Assembly: GCA_937864995.1 (NCBI GenBank)
Contig: CALMDL010000159.1
Location: forward strand, 1 to 18,184
Length of the DNA: 18,184 bases
DNA from: an uncultured Candidatus Altimarinota bacterium
GTDB taxonomy: Bacteria; Patescibacteriota; Gracilibacteria; BD1-5; UBA6164
Direction: 5' to 3'
Below the pieces are notes generated by a model. It was not told where the DNA came from and searched no databases. It was given only the letters and a program-made list of their open reading frames with translations. Of the stretch, positions 1 through 9,500 are shown piece by piece (positions within the stretch are counted from its first letter, which is position 1; every line of letters begins with the position of its first letter). A program made the translations under genes and the position numbers.

Positions 1-891
1 TATACAAAAAAATTTCTTTTAATACAATGAGGTTGTGATAGTTTTTGTACATTTTGTCTTACTGTAAAGAAAAGATGATGACATTATTATAGAGACAAAG
101 ATGATATAGTAGAAGAAATTCTTGAATTTGAAGTTTCTTGATGAAAAGAAGTTGTTTTAACTGGTATAAATCTATCTGCATGGTGATTATCAGATACCAA
201 TCAAGTTTGAAAATCTCGTTTTGCAGAACTTCTTGAATATATTCTTGAAAAAACAACTATTCCTAGGATAAGAATCAGCTCTATGTGACCTGAGTTTATA
301 GATGATAAATGTTTAGAATTATTTAAAAACACTAGAATATATCCTCATTTTCACTATTCTGTTCAATCTGGATCTAGTGAAATATTAAAATCAATGCATA
401 GACACTACGATGGTAAATATATGAGAGATTTACTTATAAAAACTAAAAATTTAAAAAGAGAAGATGGTGTTGAAGTAAGTATTTGAGCTGATTTAATTGT
501 AGGATTTCCATGAGAAAGTGAAGAAAATTTTATGGATACATACAATTTAGTTGCTAACTGACTTATTACAAAAATACATGCATTCCCTTTTTCAGCACAT
601 ACTTTATGAGAAAGTGTTCCTGCTTGAATGTTTCCAAATCAAGTAAATGACAAAGTAAAAAAAGAAAGGATGTGGGAACTTGAAGCTATTTGAGACAAAA
701 TAAGAGATGAGTTTATAGATAGAAATATATGAAAAACATTTGAAGTATTAATAGAAAGTGTAAAAGAAGAAAACTGAAAAATAAAATGGAAAGGTTGGAC
801 ACAAAATTATATAGAAGCTGACGAAAAAACTTTTGAGATAACAACTTGAAATATTAAAAGAAATGAAATAGTAAAATGAATATTAAAATAA
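1..891 (+). CDS. mtaB: tRNA threonylcarbamoyladenosine methylthiotransferase (MtaB-like), 5' end missing
   Basis: Open from the window edge; 296 codons to TAA with TGA read as Gly. Residues 11-19 read GCDSFCTFC, the radical-SAM CxxxCxxC cluster motif (Cys12, 16, 19). Then come LTGINLSAWG, RIRISSMGPEFID, HFHYSVQSGS and IVGFPGESEENF, the usual order of methylthiotransferase motifs, and a TRAM-like tail from about residue 245. The PHFHYSVQSG block and the IHAFPFS stretch fit the MtaB/YqeV branch (methylthiolation of t6A37 in tRNAs reading ANN codons) better than MiaB or RimO. The N-terminal UPF0004 domain, which binds a second Fe-S cluster, lies outside the window. The gene ends just before a hairpin terminator and converges with the next gene. 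Radical-SAM methylthiotransferase is near certain; the MtaB branch is probable. Confidence 0.85.
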
Positions 892-892
892 C

Positions 893-919
893 AAAGACCA
901 GGGAAAATCCCTAGTCTTT
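893..919. terminator. Hairpin terminator between convergent genes
   Basis: AAAGAC (893-898) pairs with GTCTTT (914-919), and AGGGA pairs with TCCCT around an AAA loop, with one C/A mismatch. On the plus strand a short T run ends the stem, closing the mtaB transcript. The TAG that ends the minus-strand gene in code 25 (911-913) lies inside the stem, so the two 3' ends share this element. Confidence 0.65.
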
Positions 920-1153
920 TACATGCATTCAACCATGAATCCTAAATTCAAGCTCAACAACACTTGATTCATTTCCAGAATCAACATGAGTTTGAGCCAA
1001 AGATGGATCATTTGTGACACATATTACTTCTCCCTTGCTGTTTTTTGTAACTGCAATAAAAGCATCTTTCCTGGAACAAAATTCTGTTCCAATCATTGCT
1101 CTCATTGCTTCAAATTCAACAGGTTCAACATCATGCAATTGAAAAAGTTTCAT
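911..1153 (-). CDS. Small hypothetical protein, possibly acquired by transfer
   Basis: Starts at ATG 1153-1151 and gives 80 aa in code 25, ending at TAG 911-913. With the standard code it would stop at TGA 929-931 after 74 aa. I do not recognise the family. It begins MKLFQLHDVEPVEF, is mixed alpha/beta in character, has two Cys, and has no signal peptide or membrane segment. It differs from its neighbours in three visible ways. About 36% GC was counted over 961-1140, against roughly 18% in a nearby lspA segment. It has a strong Shine-Dalgarno (GAGGGAC, 7 nt from ATG), which other genes here lack. Its four ordinary glycines are all GGA/GGT and none is UGA; the only UGA follows the GGT at the C-terminus, where a standard-code gene would stop. 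Transfer from a standard-code donor is an inference; a constrained native gene is the alternative. Confidence 0.7.
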
Positions 1154-1158
1154 TTTTT

Positions 1159-1165
1159 GTCCCTC
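1159..1165 (-). promoter_or_regulatory. Strong Shine-Dalgarno GAGGGAC
   Basis: On the minus strand GAGGGAC lies 7 nt before ATG 1153 and supports that start. It is the only clear anti-SD match seen before any start codon in the window. Confidence 0.7.
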
Positions 1166-1186
1166 TTTTTTAGTTTAGACAATAGA

Positions 1187-1214
1187 AGTATAAATATTTA
1201 ATAATAATAGTCAA
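1187..1214 (-). promoter_or_regulatory. Sigma-70-like promoter of the small minus-strand gene
   Basis: Minus strand: TTGACT (1214-1209), 16-nt spacer, TATACT (1192-1187). The start of transcription would fall near 1180, giving a leader of about 27 nt that carries the GAGGGAC site. The -35 box reaches the lspA start codon on the other strand, so the two genes share a very tight divergent region. Confidence 0.6.
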
Positions 1215-1639
1215 TGACTTTTTACACAAGTATAATAATAAGTTTAATAATAGATTTAATAACTAAATATTTAGCATTAAATTTACTAAATAAAAAAATA
1301 GAAATAATATGAGATTATTTCTATTTAGAATATTTTGAAAATACTTGAATAGCATTTTCAATGCAATTACCATTTATTAAAATAATAACTATTATTTTGA
1401 TAATATGAATTTTTTATTATTATTTTAAAGAAGAAAAAAACAAAAAAAATAAACTTATAGATTTAGGTTTTTGATTAATTATTTGATGAGCTATTTGAAA
1501 TTGATTTGAAAGAATATTTAATTCAAAAGTAATTGATTTTATTTGAGTTAAATACTTTTCAATATTTAATATGGCAGATGTTTTTATAAGCATTTGAGCA
1601 ATAATTTATGGAATATATATTTTAAAAAATAATAAATAA
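1214..1639 (+). CDS. lspA: Lipoprotein signal peptidase (signal peptidase II)
   Basis: 141 aa from ATG 1214 to TAA 1637. This is the membrane aspartyl protease that cleaves prolipoprotein signal peptides ahead of the lipid-modified Cys. Four hydrophobic segments are visible. Family motifs appear in order: DLITKYLA near the N-terminus, FENTGIAFS (the N-x-G-[AI]-F motif, with Gly encoded by UGA), GGAIGNGFERI, VIDFI and FNMADVFIS. The catalytic Asp pair is Asp108 (VIDF) and Asp122 (FNMAD). The usual NxxDR has Glu in place of Asp (NGFER). Ten of twelve glycines are UGA, which makes this a good reporter of the code. The next gene starts 2 nt after the stop, so lspA probably leads a three-gene operon. 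No lipobox Cys is seen in any exported protein of this window. Confidence 0.94.
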
Positions 1640-1641
1640 TT

Positions 1642-2391
1642 ATGTTTTTAGCACCTAGAAAACAAAAAATTTCTGATATAATGATAAATTCAATTTGAGC
1701 ATTTATTGCATGAATTATTTGAAGTATAATATTGATAGTAATAACTTTTATGATTTCAGATTTTCTTGATATAGTTTCAACATTTGAAGCAAATGATTTA
1801 TGAATAAAAACAAGTCCAATGTTTCCTATAATAATATCATTATTAACTCTACTTTGAACTACTATTGCTTCATTTTTATCATATTATATTATCACTCTTA
1901 CTGATCCTGAAAAATATAAAAGAAGCTTAGTTATATTCTGACAATTAGCATTTTTACAATTTATTACATATTTATTTATAAGTCCTATTTATGTATATAT
2001 GTGACTTATGGATTATGATAATATAATGATAATATATATATTTCATGTATTGATAATTATATTTTGAACTAGCTTAATATTAGAAATATTTAATAATTAC
2101 AGATATATATTAATTTGATTTTATGGTAGTTTTATATGATTATTTGTAAGTATACTTTTTACTCTTTTTATATTTAACTCATTTTGAAGTTGATATGCAA
2201 AATTAATAATGTTAACTTTATTATTACCAATAATAAACTTTACTACAATTTTTTTAAAACAAATATTTGAATTATCATATTACTCTTATTATAGCTATAC
2301 TTCTCTTGATCCATTATGAGATATTTTTTATCAAATTGAATTAGAAGAAAATGATAAAGCAAAAATTGAAGAAGAAAAAAATACTATTTAA
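1642..2391 (+). CDS. Polytopic membrane protein, function unknown
   Basis: 249 aa, ATG 1642 to TAA 2389, starting 2 nt after lspA. About six hydrophobic segments follow a short basic N-terminus (MFLAPRKQK), and the protein ends in an acidic/lysine-rich cytoplasmic tail from about residue 232. Spaced aromatic residues (YSYYSYTS) precede the tail. I see no catalytic motif and do not assign a family; the fold resembles small integral membrane proteins of the YIP1 kind, but this is weak. Glycine is mostly UGA. Position between lspA and an AMMECR1-domain gene suggests co-transcription, not a shared pathway. Confidence 0.85.
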
Positions 2392-2409
2392 TTTCTAAAA
2401 TAAAAATAA

Positions 2410-2943
2410 ATGTTAGATATTGCAAAACAAACTATAGATTTTTATATGAAAAATCTACAAACACCTAAAATATATGATTTAAAAATAGAAAATAACCCTC
2501 TAATAAATCAAAAAATATCAGTATTTATTACTCTTTATTATAAATGAGAAATTAGAGGTTCCGCATGAAACATAAAAGAAATAAAAGATAATTGAGTAGC
2601 AGAAATAATAGAAAATACGATACATGCATTGACAAAAGATGATAGATTTAGTCCTGTTAATCTAAATGAAGCAGCTGATTTAAAAATAAGAATTGATAGA
2701 ATTTCTTCTAGAGAAATATTAAAGGAAAAATCAATTAAACAAATTGAGCCTACTATATCTTGAGTTATAGCTATAAAAAAAGATTATTCAAAAATGGCAT
2801 GTATTTTACCAAATATAAATCCAAAATTACTAACTTGAGATGATTTTATACCTGTACTAAAAGAAAAATTAAATGAAAAAGAATTTAAAGAAACAGATTA
2901 TATAATTTATGAAATAAAAACTGAAGTTGAAACTAGTTATTAA
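2410..2943 (+). CDS. AMMECR1-domain protein
   Basis: 177 aa, ATG 2410 to TAA 2941. The protein is a single AMMECR1 domain. FITLYYKGEIRGSAGN (about residues 37-52) matches the family signature around LRGCIG, with both flanking Gly encoded by UGA and with Ser-Ala where most members have Cys-Ile. DDRFSPVN (about 76-83) matches the conserved D-R-F-x-P motif, followed by I-R-I-D-R-I-S. The biochemical role of the family is not settled; in other bacteria the domain is linked with Memo and radical-SAM proteins (the AmmeMemoRadiSam set), which are not in this window. Last gene of the lspA operon, followed at once by a perfect palindromic terminator. The family call is secure, the function is not. Confidence 0.88.
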
Positions 2944-2985
2944 AACAAATAAAAAATCCCTTTAAAGGGATTTTTTATTTGTTTT
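2942..2985. terminator. Perfect 44-bp palindromic bidirectional terminator
   Basis: A continuous inverted repeat centred at 2963/2964 has CCCTTT|AAAGGG as its core, an A6 tract before and a T6 tract after, extended by ACAAAT/ATTTGT. Being symmetric, it gives a GC-cored hairpin plus T run on both strands. It overlaps the stop codons of the two convergent genes (plus gene ending 2943, minus gene ending 2984). Confidence 0.85.
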
Positions 2986-5900
2986 AATTTGAAAATAATT
3001 TAGGAGGTGAAGTTTGAATTTTTGAATCATATTCTATTACAAATGCTCATTTGTTATATTTACATACTCAAGGAGTAATTTCAATACAATTAGTTTTTCA
3101 TCTTCTAATGTAATTTAAATCATAAATCATTGCCTTTTCAAAATTAGAATCATTTCATGTTATTTTTTTTCATCATGGTAATATATAATCTCAACCAGCT
3201 AATATTGCTCACCCAATAGTATTTCTAGTAAATAAACTTCACTTCATATATAATTGATTATTTAGTTCTATACTTCTTGATGTACTATCTGATGTATATG
3301 GAATTCAAGAAGTATTAGCACTTATAAATCATCAATCTGCATAAATTGTAGCATTTATTTTGCTTACATTTGATGTTACATAAATGTTTCATTTATTTAT
3401 ATAATCTGAATTAGTATTATAATTATCTCTTAACACTATAATTCATAATTTTTTTCAAGAATTATTTAAATCTCAATTAATAATTACATTACCATCTTTA
3501 ACAACAAGTGTTTCATATCAACTTATTTCTCAAGATAAATTAATATCTTCTCAAACTATATATTTTACTCAATTAACTATTTGATTATTAGTCATGTTTT
3601 TTATTTGAGTAAATGCATTCTTTCTTATAGTAGCTCTGGTTTCTGATTTAGATATATCAGAAAAATTTTTCTCTTGACCTGTAAAATCAGATTTACCAGA
3701 TCATTGTAATAATCATATAACTTGAACTCATAAAAATACATTTCAAGTTTCATTTTTTAATGATATTGGTGTTTTATCCGTTCATGATTCATTAGCTGAT
3801 AAGATATATGAAACTGTTTTTCATCAAATTAAATATGAAATAACAATAGTAGATATATCACTATTATCAGATATTTGTATTCATGGAATAGAAAAAGATG
3901 TTGCTGTTGTAGATGTATTTAATCTACATGTAAAAATTGGACTTTTAGTATTTAATCAAGTTATATTTGAAACAGATTGTACCTCAGAATTTGATAAATC
4001 TGTTGCTCTAATATCATTTTTAAAATTTAATAATGTTGTTGAAATTCAAATTGCAGATGGTATAGGATTTACTTGTAATTTATATTTTAAATCTGTTCAA
4101 TATTCAGGTAAAGAATCCCAAGTAACTCAATTATCATCAGATGCTAATAACTCTCAAACAAATAATTTATTAAAAGTATTAGTTCAAATATTTGAAACAA
4201 AATAATCTGATGTTGATCATATATCTACATAATCATCATTCCAGTCATTTAATCTAATTTTAAATCTATTTAAAAATACTCAAGGAGCAAATGATTTTAC
4301 TCTAAAGCTAACTTCTCACAATGAATTTGTATTTGTTCAATATGAATATTCAATTATAGAATCATCTCATGATGGATTAATTCAAGACATATTGTTTTTT
4401 ATAGTTGAACATCAAGTATATCAAGTACAATCTTGATTAACAAAATCTAAAGCTTTATTATATATAGGATTATTAAACTTATCTTTTAAACTTAATGTAT
4501 AAATATAATAATCTGAATTATTTGCATATTTATTATTTGTTTCATTAACACTTATAGTAGTTTTTATTGGATCAATATCACCAGGATAATTATTAAAATT
4601 TATAACCTTTTCTGAATAATTTCAATACTTATCAACTGCTTTAATATATAATTCTTTTGCTCAAGAAGTGGTAAAAAAATCATTTATCGTAGCATCTAAA
4701 TTAGAAGATCAAACAAAACTATCATACACTATATCTCAATTAACTTTTACTAAATAATTAATTTGAGAAGTACAATTAGATGTTGTTTTTTCATAGAAAT
4801 TTATTTTTAAAGTATCTTCATTTGCCTTATACTTATATGAATTTCAAGAAAGTAAATTAGAACCTTTAAAAACTGATATTACAGGAGCAGTTTTATCTAT
4901 ATGATTCATAGTATAGTTAAAATTTTTAACATTATGTGCATAATCACGTATAGACAATGTTCCTGTACTTCAATTATCTTCTTCACTTGTAAATGTAATA
5001 CTTTGATTCATTGAAGGATTACATCAACTAAAATTATCAGAAGTACAAGTTGTTTTTAATATAACTGATGTATTTGTACATGAAATTGGAAAATCTGTAA
5101 TTAATGGGGAGTTAATATGAATTTTCATTTTTTGTTCACCATCATACAAGTTTGAAGGAATTATTGTAAAATATGAATAACTAGCAGGTGTTGTATAAGA
5201 AGAAGTTGATTGCTTGTTTCTAATTTTTATTTTAAATCAATTAAATTCATGATATCATGCTTTTGTTATTCTAAATTTAAAATTTATAGGATATGGTGAT
5301 AATTCTCAACTTTTAACTCAAATTAAAGTATCAGAATAAACATCTGATCATGATTTTGATAATTCAATGAATTCTGAAGTTCAAGTATCAAGAGAAATAT
5401 CATATCAATTTATATAATCATAATGTTTATTATTAAATTCATCATATAGATACATTGTTACTGAAAATGTATCTCAAATATTATATCAAACATCATTTGA
5501 TGATTTTGAAAATCAATAAATAATTGAATCTCATGATCATACATAATCATTTGGAATAACATAAAGCGGAGAATATTGATTAATTGCAGTTGTATCAAAT
5601 TTGTCTCAAGTATTTAAATTCTCAACAGCTAAATAAAATGTAATTTTTCACACTTTTGTTAACTTTAATCATTCTTTAACTCATATTCTAATTTTTTTAG
5701 ATGTATTATTTAAAACCGTTAAATCAATAATATCGTCTAAAACTGTTTGTGTTATTGTATCTGAAGTAACTTTATAATCATTTGCAACTTTAATAGTTTC
5801 TGAAAATAAATCTTTTACTGGCTCTCAATCATACTTATAAGAAAGAGTATATTTATATTTTGTGTTTACTGATCATACATCTAAATAGTCTTCAAATCAA

Positions 5901-6631
5901 AAGTTAAAATTAGCAGATCAACCTGCTTTTAAATAAATATGAGAAATACTATAATCATTTGATACTTTAAAATTATCAATTACAAATTGACTATTATGTT
6001 TTACTGTTCAAGATAAAAAATAATATGGATTTGGACTAAAATATGAAATAGCCATATAATTTGAATCATGACATAAAGAATTAGTACATACATTTTTTAA
6101 ACGAAAAGTATTTGAATCTTGTCTATATTCAACAATATTCCATAATAAATCACTTAACTTATTTTTTTTAGTTCAGATTGGAAAACCACTATGAATATCA
6201 TCAATAACATCTTTGAAATTATCATAAAGATATTCTTTTCAATTATCATAAGTTTCATCAATATAAGTTATTCATCATGATTTATGGGCAATATAAAATC
6301 TTGTATTTATATCCAATAATTGTCAAAATGTTACATTTTTATCATAAATACTTCATGTTCATCAAGCAAAATAATTTTTAATAGTAAATTCTGCTCAACC
6401 ATAATATGTTTCATAATCTTGTAATTTTAAATTAAGATAATCTGATAAATTAGAAACTGATTTAATATCAGTTTCTGTCATAAAATATCAATTATCAGTT
6501 TTATTTAATTCTTTTAATTCAGTCCAATAACATTGAGAGTTATTACAAACATATGGATAATTATATCCAGCTTTAGCAATTGTAAAAAAAGACAAAAAAA
6601 GAAAAAATAAAACAATTTTAAAAAATTTCAT
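2984..6631 (-). CDS. Large secreted surface protein with Ig-like region and pilus-tip-like C-terminus
   Basis: 1215 aa, ATG 6631 to TAA 2986; one uninterrupted frame only if TGA is Gly. A Sec signal peptide is clear: basic start, hydrophobic core, cleavage likely after AKA at residue 21. The mature protein is rich in Asn, Asp, Ser, Thr and Tyr, with scattered Cys pairs (the first CNNSQC at 29-34), as in extracytoplasmic beta proteins. Near residue 578 DKTAPVISVF opens a bacterial Ig-like domain that ends in AVDKYGNYSEKV. The last 200 residues hold KDGNVIINGDL, GIIVLRDN and NATIYADGGFIS, a pattern I associate with PilX/tip-like or shape-forming beta repeats in CPR surface proteins; that link is from memory and tentative. 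No transmembrane anchor or sortase motif is visible at the C-terminus. It lies in a block with a type IV pilin and two other exported proteins, so an adhesion role is plausible but not shown. Confidence 0.9.
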
Positions 6632-6655
6632 ATTTTTAAATTAATAAACAATAAA

Positions 6656-6683
6656 ATTTCAGAATAAATTATTATTCTGAAAT
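6656..6683 (-). terminator. AT-rich hairpin between two exported-protein genes
   Basis: A 12-bp perfect stem (ATTTCAGAATAA with its complement) and a 4-nt loop, followed on the minus strand by a T-rich run. It lies 10 nt beyond the stop of the 129-aa protein gene and 25 nt before the ATG of the 1215-aa protein. The 13-nt arm sequence ATTTCAGAATAAT also occurs at the end of the upstream coding region, so the hairpin seems to have grown from a local duplication. It could end or attenuate transcription into the large gene. Confidence 0.55.
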
Positions 6684-6692
6684 ATATTTAAA

Positions 6693-7082
6693 TTATTCTG
6701 AAATGTCTCCAAGAGGTGGAACATTATCAACTTCTACAACAGTACAACTTTGAGTTCATGAAATGTAATCAGCTCATTGTCTTCAGCTATTTCATCATAC
6801 ATTTCATCCTGCAGAAACTTTTGTATATCATGGTTCGCAATCCGTACGAATTAAATAATAAGCAACTTCTGTAGCTCTTAATCAATTACATGCTCTAGTT
6901 CCATCAGTTTTCCATGATTCACAAGTAGTAACCATACAAGGCATATCTATAACAGATTTTTTACAAATATAATCTGGATTTGCTTCAACTGAAGTTAATG
7001 AAACTCAATTAAAAACGTAAAAATAATATCAAATTCAAACTCCTAATACAAGAGATGATAACGCAACAACTACTTTTTTCAT
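6693..7082 (-). CDS. Small exported Cys-containing protein, unknown
   Basis: 129 aa, ATG 7082 to TAA 6695. An N-terminal hydrophobic segment (about residues 4-26) follows MKK, and SVEA at about 32-35 could be a signal peptidase site; without cleavage it would be a single-pass anchored protein. The mature part has Cys in CKK, PCM, TTCESW, ACNG, DCEPGY and SCTV, six in all, which suggests disulfides outside the cytoplasm. A Gly-rich stretch (GGNVGGNSGRQG) precedes the last Cys. I know no named domain for it; similar short Cys proteins occur beside large surface proteins in this lineage as far as I recall. Its location between two exported proteins supports a surface role. Not lipid-modified as far as can be seen. 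Confidence 0.82.
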
Positions 7083-7120
7083 AAACAAAAAATTATAAAT
7101 ATAAAATATTTTAAAATTAA

Positions 7121-8698
7121 TTAATTATCTTTTAAATGATAAAAAGGTAATTCTACTAATCAACCAACATCTATCACTCTATGGCCTACATTTGACCAAA
7201 CTCAAGTTTCTCTATCAAGGGACCACCGAGCTGGCCACCTTAAAAAATTATTTCATGTAAGAAAATCAAAATCAATTGGATATGGACTTTCTGACTCATT
7301 AGAATATTTAACAAGATACTCCATATCAGCATCAGTAATTGGTCAATAAATTTTATCATAGTTTTCATATAATTCTTTCATATGATAAACTTGGTTTTGT
7401 AAAATTATTGGATTTGAAGATTTAGTAAATAATTCTTTTTTACTTTCTTTATCAATTATTTGTATATAAGGCATACCAAAAGTTTTCATTATATTTCAAA
7501 CATATCAGTAAACTGGTTCAAAAGTATCATTTTCAAGCAAATTATCCATATTTGACCATTTTGTAAAATGGTATAAATATACATCAAAATCAGATTTTGT
7601 ATATTTTGTACCATTTTCATAATATAATCAATCCTTTGGAATAAAATATTTAGATAAATCTGTTTCAAGCAAAAAATAATTTCATTTCGTAAAAGTCATT
7701 TCAGTTCCTTTTGTGATACTTAAAACTTGATTTGGTTTATTTAAAACAAAATCTATTGTAATTTTTTTTGAGTCAACTGGAAAAAAATAATCATTTAAAC
7801 TATAATTACTAAAAGAATCTGAATATCATAATAATGAAGTTTTAAATCTTAAGTGTGTAAATGGAAATACATCAAATGTAAATTTATATGTTCAATCAGA
7901 TTTTGAAATAATTTTATTATCTTGATCATTTAATAATTCAATTTTAGCTCAAGACAAAGGATTTCAATCATTATCAACTATTTTTCAATAAACTTCTAAT
8001 GTAATCTTTTTTTCACAATTATTGAAATCTAGACATCATTTATCTCTAGTTATTTTAGCATTATCATAATCACCTATAAAATCATATAAATATGCAAGTA
8101 ATTCAGTATTCTCTTGTCATATAAATTGTGACTTTTTTAAGTCTCAAATCAAATTAAAAACATTTATTTGACTTGAAAAAACATCATTTAAAGTATCTGT
8201 TAAAGGATGAACCATATCTCATTCATAAATTACTCTTGATCATCACTTAGAATTATATCATCAAAAAATTAAATTATTTTTATATGAAGAATATATATCT
8301 AAAATTGCTAAATTTTTATTAACTTCATCATTAAATGTTTCTTGATTTTTATTAAAATTATACGGTATATAAAGTGTACTACCAGTTCCCTCTTTAATAG
8401 CTATAGAAAATTTTTCATTTATTGGATCTATAGTAACTCAAGAAAAAGTTTTAAAATCTAGAAGAAAATTTTTAAAAGTAGCATATTTTTCTGGATTAAT
8501 TCATATTTTATCATAATTATCTTTATTTAAAATATCTTTAATCTTCAATCATAAATGGGTATCAGAATCTCAATAAAGAATTTCATTTGTATTATCTTTA
8601 TTAGTTACAATATTTTCATTTTTATTCATTGAAAATAAAACAAATAAAAAAATTCATATAGATAATAAAATTAAAAACAATAACACTTTTTTAACCAT
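7121..8698 (-). CDS. Membrane-anchored exported protein with carboxypeptidase-regulatory-like domain
   Basis: 525 aa, ATG 8698 to TAA 7123. Residues 1-23 are a basic start and hydrophobic helix (signal anchor or signal peptide), so the rest is extracytoplasmic. Around residues 224-262 the sequence GKIVDNDGNPLSGAKIELLN, followed by SDGTYKFTF, is the CarboxypepD_reg/Cna-B type beta-sandwich signature, usually a structural or stalk domain. The N-terminal 220 residues and the C-terminal 260 are not recognised; the C-terminus is aromatic and tryptophan-rich (FLRWPARWSLDRETGVWSNV) and could be a binding surface. TGG and TGA both occur in this segment, which again shows they differ in meaning. No catalytic peptidase motif is visible. 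A minus-strand promoter precedes it. Confidence 0.87.
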
Positions 8699-8727
8699 AT
8701 TTTTATATAAGTAAATAAGCTATAAAA

Positions 8728-8754
8728 ATTATAGTTTTTATATAAATAATACAA
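8728..8754 (-). promoter_or_regulatory. Candidate promoter for the 525-aa protein gene
   Basis: Minus strand: TTGTAT (8754-8749), 15-nt spacer, TATAAT (8733-8728). The start of transcription would be about 22 nt before ATG 8698. The terminator of the pilin gene ends just upstream, so this gene needs its own promoter. The spacer is slightly short. Confidence 0.45.
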
Positions 8755-8755
8755 A

Positions 8756-8798
8756 ATAAAATAAAAAAATCCCTTTAAAAGAGATTTTTTTATTTTAT
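8756..8798 (-). terminator. Hairpin terminator after the type IV pilin gene
   Basis: The long inverted repeat has CCCTTT/AAAAGAG at its core (one mismatch and one bulged A) and flanking A7/T7 tracts. It lies 9 nt after the pilin stop and resembles the terminator at 2942-2985 in core and design. Confidence 0.75.
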
Positions 8799-8806
8799 AA
8801 TATATA

Positions 8807-9412
8807 TTAACCACATACAGTAGCAGGTGCAACTGGATTTCAATTTATAATAATTAAAGCAGTTCCAGCTCATGCAACAGCTCATGCAGGAGTACAAGCT
8901 CATCTTTGAGCAGTTATAGCATCTGCAGCAACAGCAGTTACATTTGTATTAGTAGCAATTCATATTTCAAGTCTTAAACCATCTGTACCAGAATCAGCAA
9001 TAGCTCTAGCAGATAAATTTCAAGTATTTTCAAATGCAGTAGATAATTCATAAGTACCATAAAGTATACCATTTGAATCTGCACTTGTTATATATGCAAA
9101 TCAACAATCAACAGAACCAGCACCACCATTATTACATGGTTGAGCATGTTTAGGATCTTTTGGAAAATTTTCTAAATAAGGTCTAACAGAAGTTATAAAT
9201 GTATCTGCATGTGGATATTCAGATAAATCTTGATAAACTTGTTCAACTGATGCTTTCAAAGCATTAAGAGAAGTAATTCTAGTAGAATCTCTTGCTTTTT
9301 GGATTTGAGATGTATATATAGAAACAGCTCATGTAGCAAGAATACCAATAATAGTAATAACAACTAGTAATTCAATCAGTGTAAAAGCTGATTTTAATTT
9401 TTGTAATTTCAT
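8807..9412 (-). CDS. Type IV pilin (prepilin with FTLIEL motif)
   Basis: 201 aa, ATG 9412 to TAA 8809. The N-terminus is the class III prepilin signal: short basic leader MKLQKLKSA, then FTLIELLVVITIIGILAT. Prepilin peptidase would cut between Ala9 and Phe10, and Glu5 of the mature protein is present. The hydrophobic alpha1 helix continues into an amphipathic helix (about residues 30-60), followed by a globular part with Cys in QPCNNGG, DCGF, ACTPAG and the C-terminal VCG, which could close disulfides as in pilin D-regions. Its product would build or cap a type IV pilus or related pseudopilus; assembly genes (PilB, PilC, PilD) are not in the window. Gly is a mix of GGT and UGA, with more GGT than in most neighbours, as might be expected of a highly expressed gene. 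It has its own promoter and terminator. Confidence 0.95.
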
Positions 9413-9444
9413 AATACAAAATTATTATTAAATAAAACAAGCAA

Positions 9445-9473
9445 ATTGTATATTATTTTATTAAAAATATCAA
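9445..9473 (-). promoter_or_regulatory. Promoter of the type IV pilin gene
   Basis: Minus strand: TTGATA (9473-9468), exact 17-nt spacer, TACAAT (9450-9445). The start of transcription would fall about 26 nt before ATG 9412. Confidence 0.6.
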
Positions 9474-9500
9474 CTCAAATAGATAAAAATATCTTTACTA

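Noticed and set aside
59..256. Minus-strand 65-codon open frame
   Set aside because: It lies opposite the conserved radical-SAM core of mtaB and has no family resemblance; a shadow of the AT-rich coding strand.
986..1201. Plus-strand 71-codon open frame
   Set aside because: It runs antisense to the small minus-strand gene, which has its own promoter and Shine-Dalgarno, and has no start signal.
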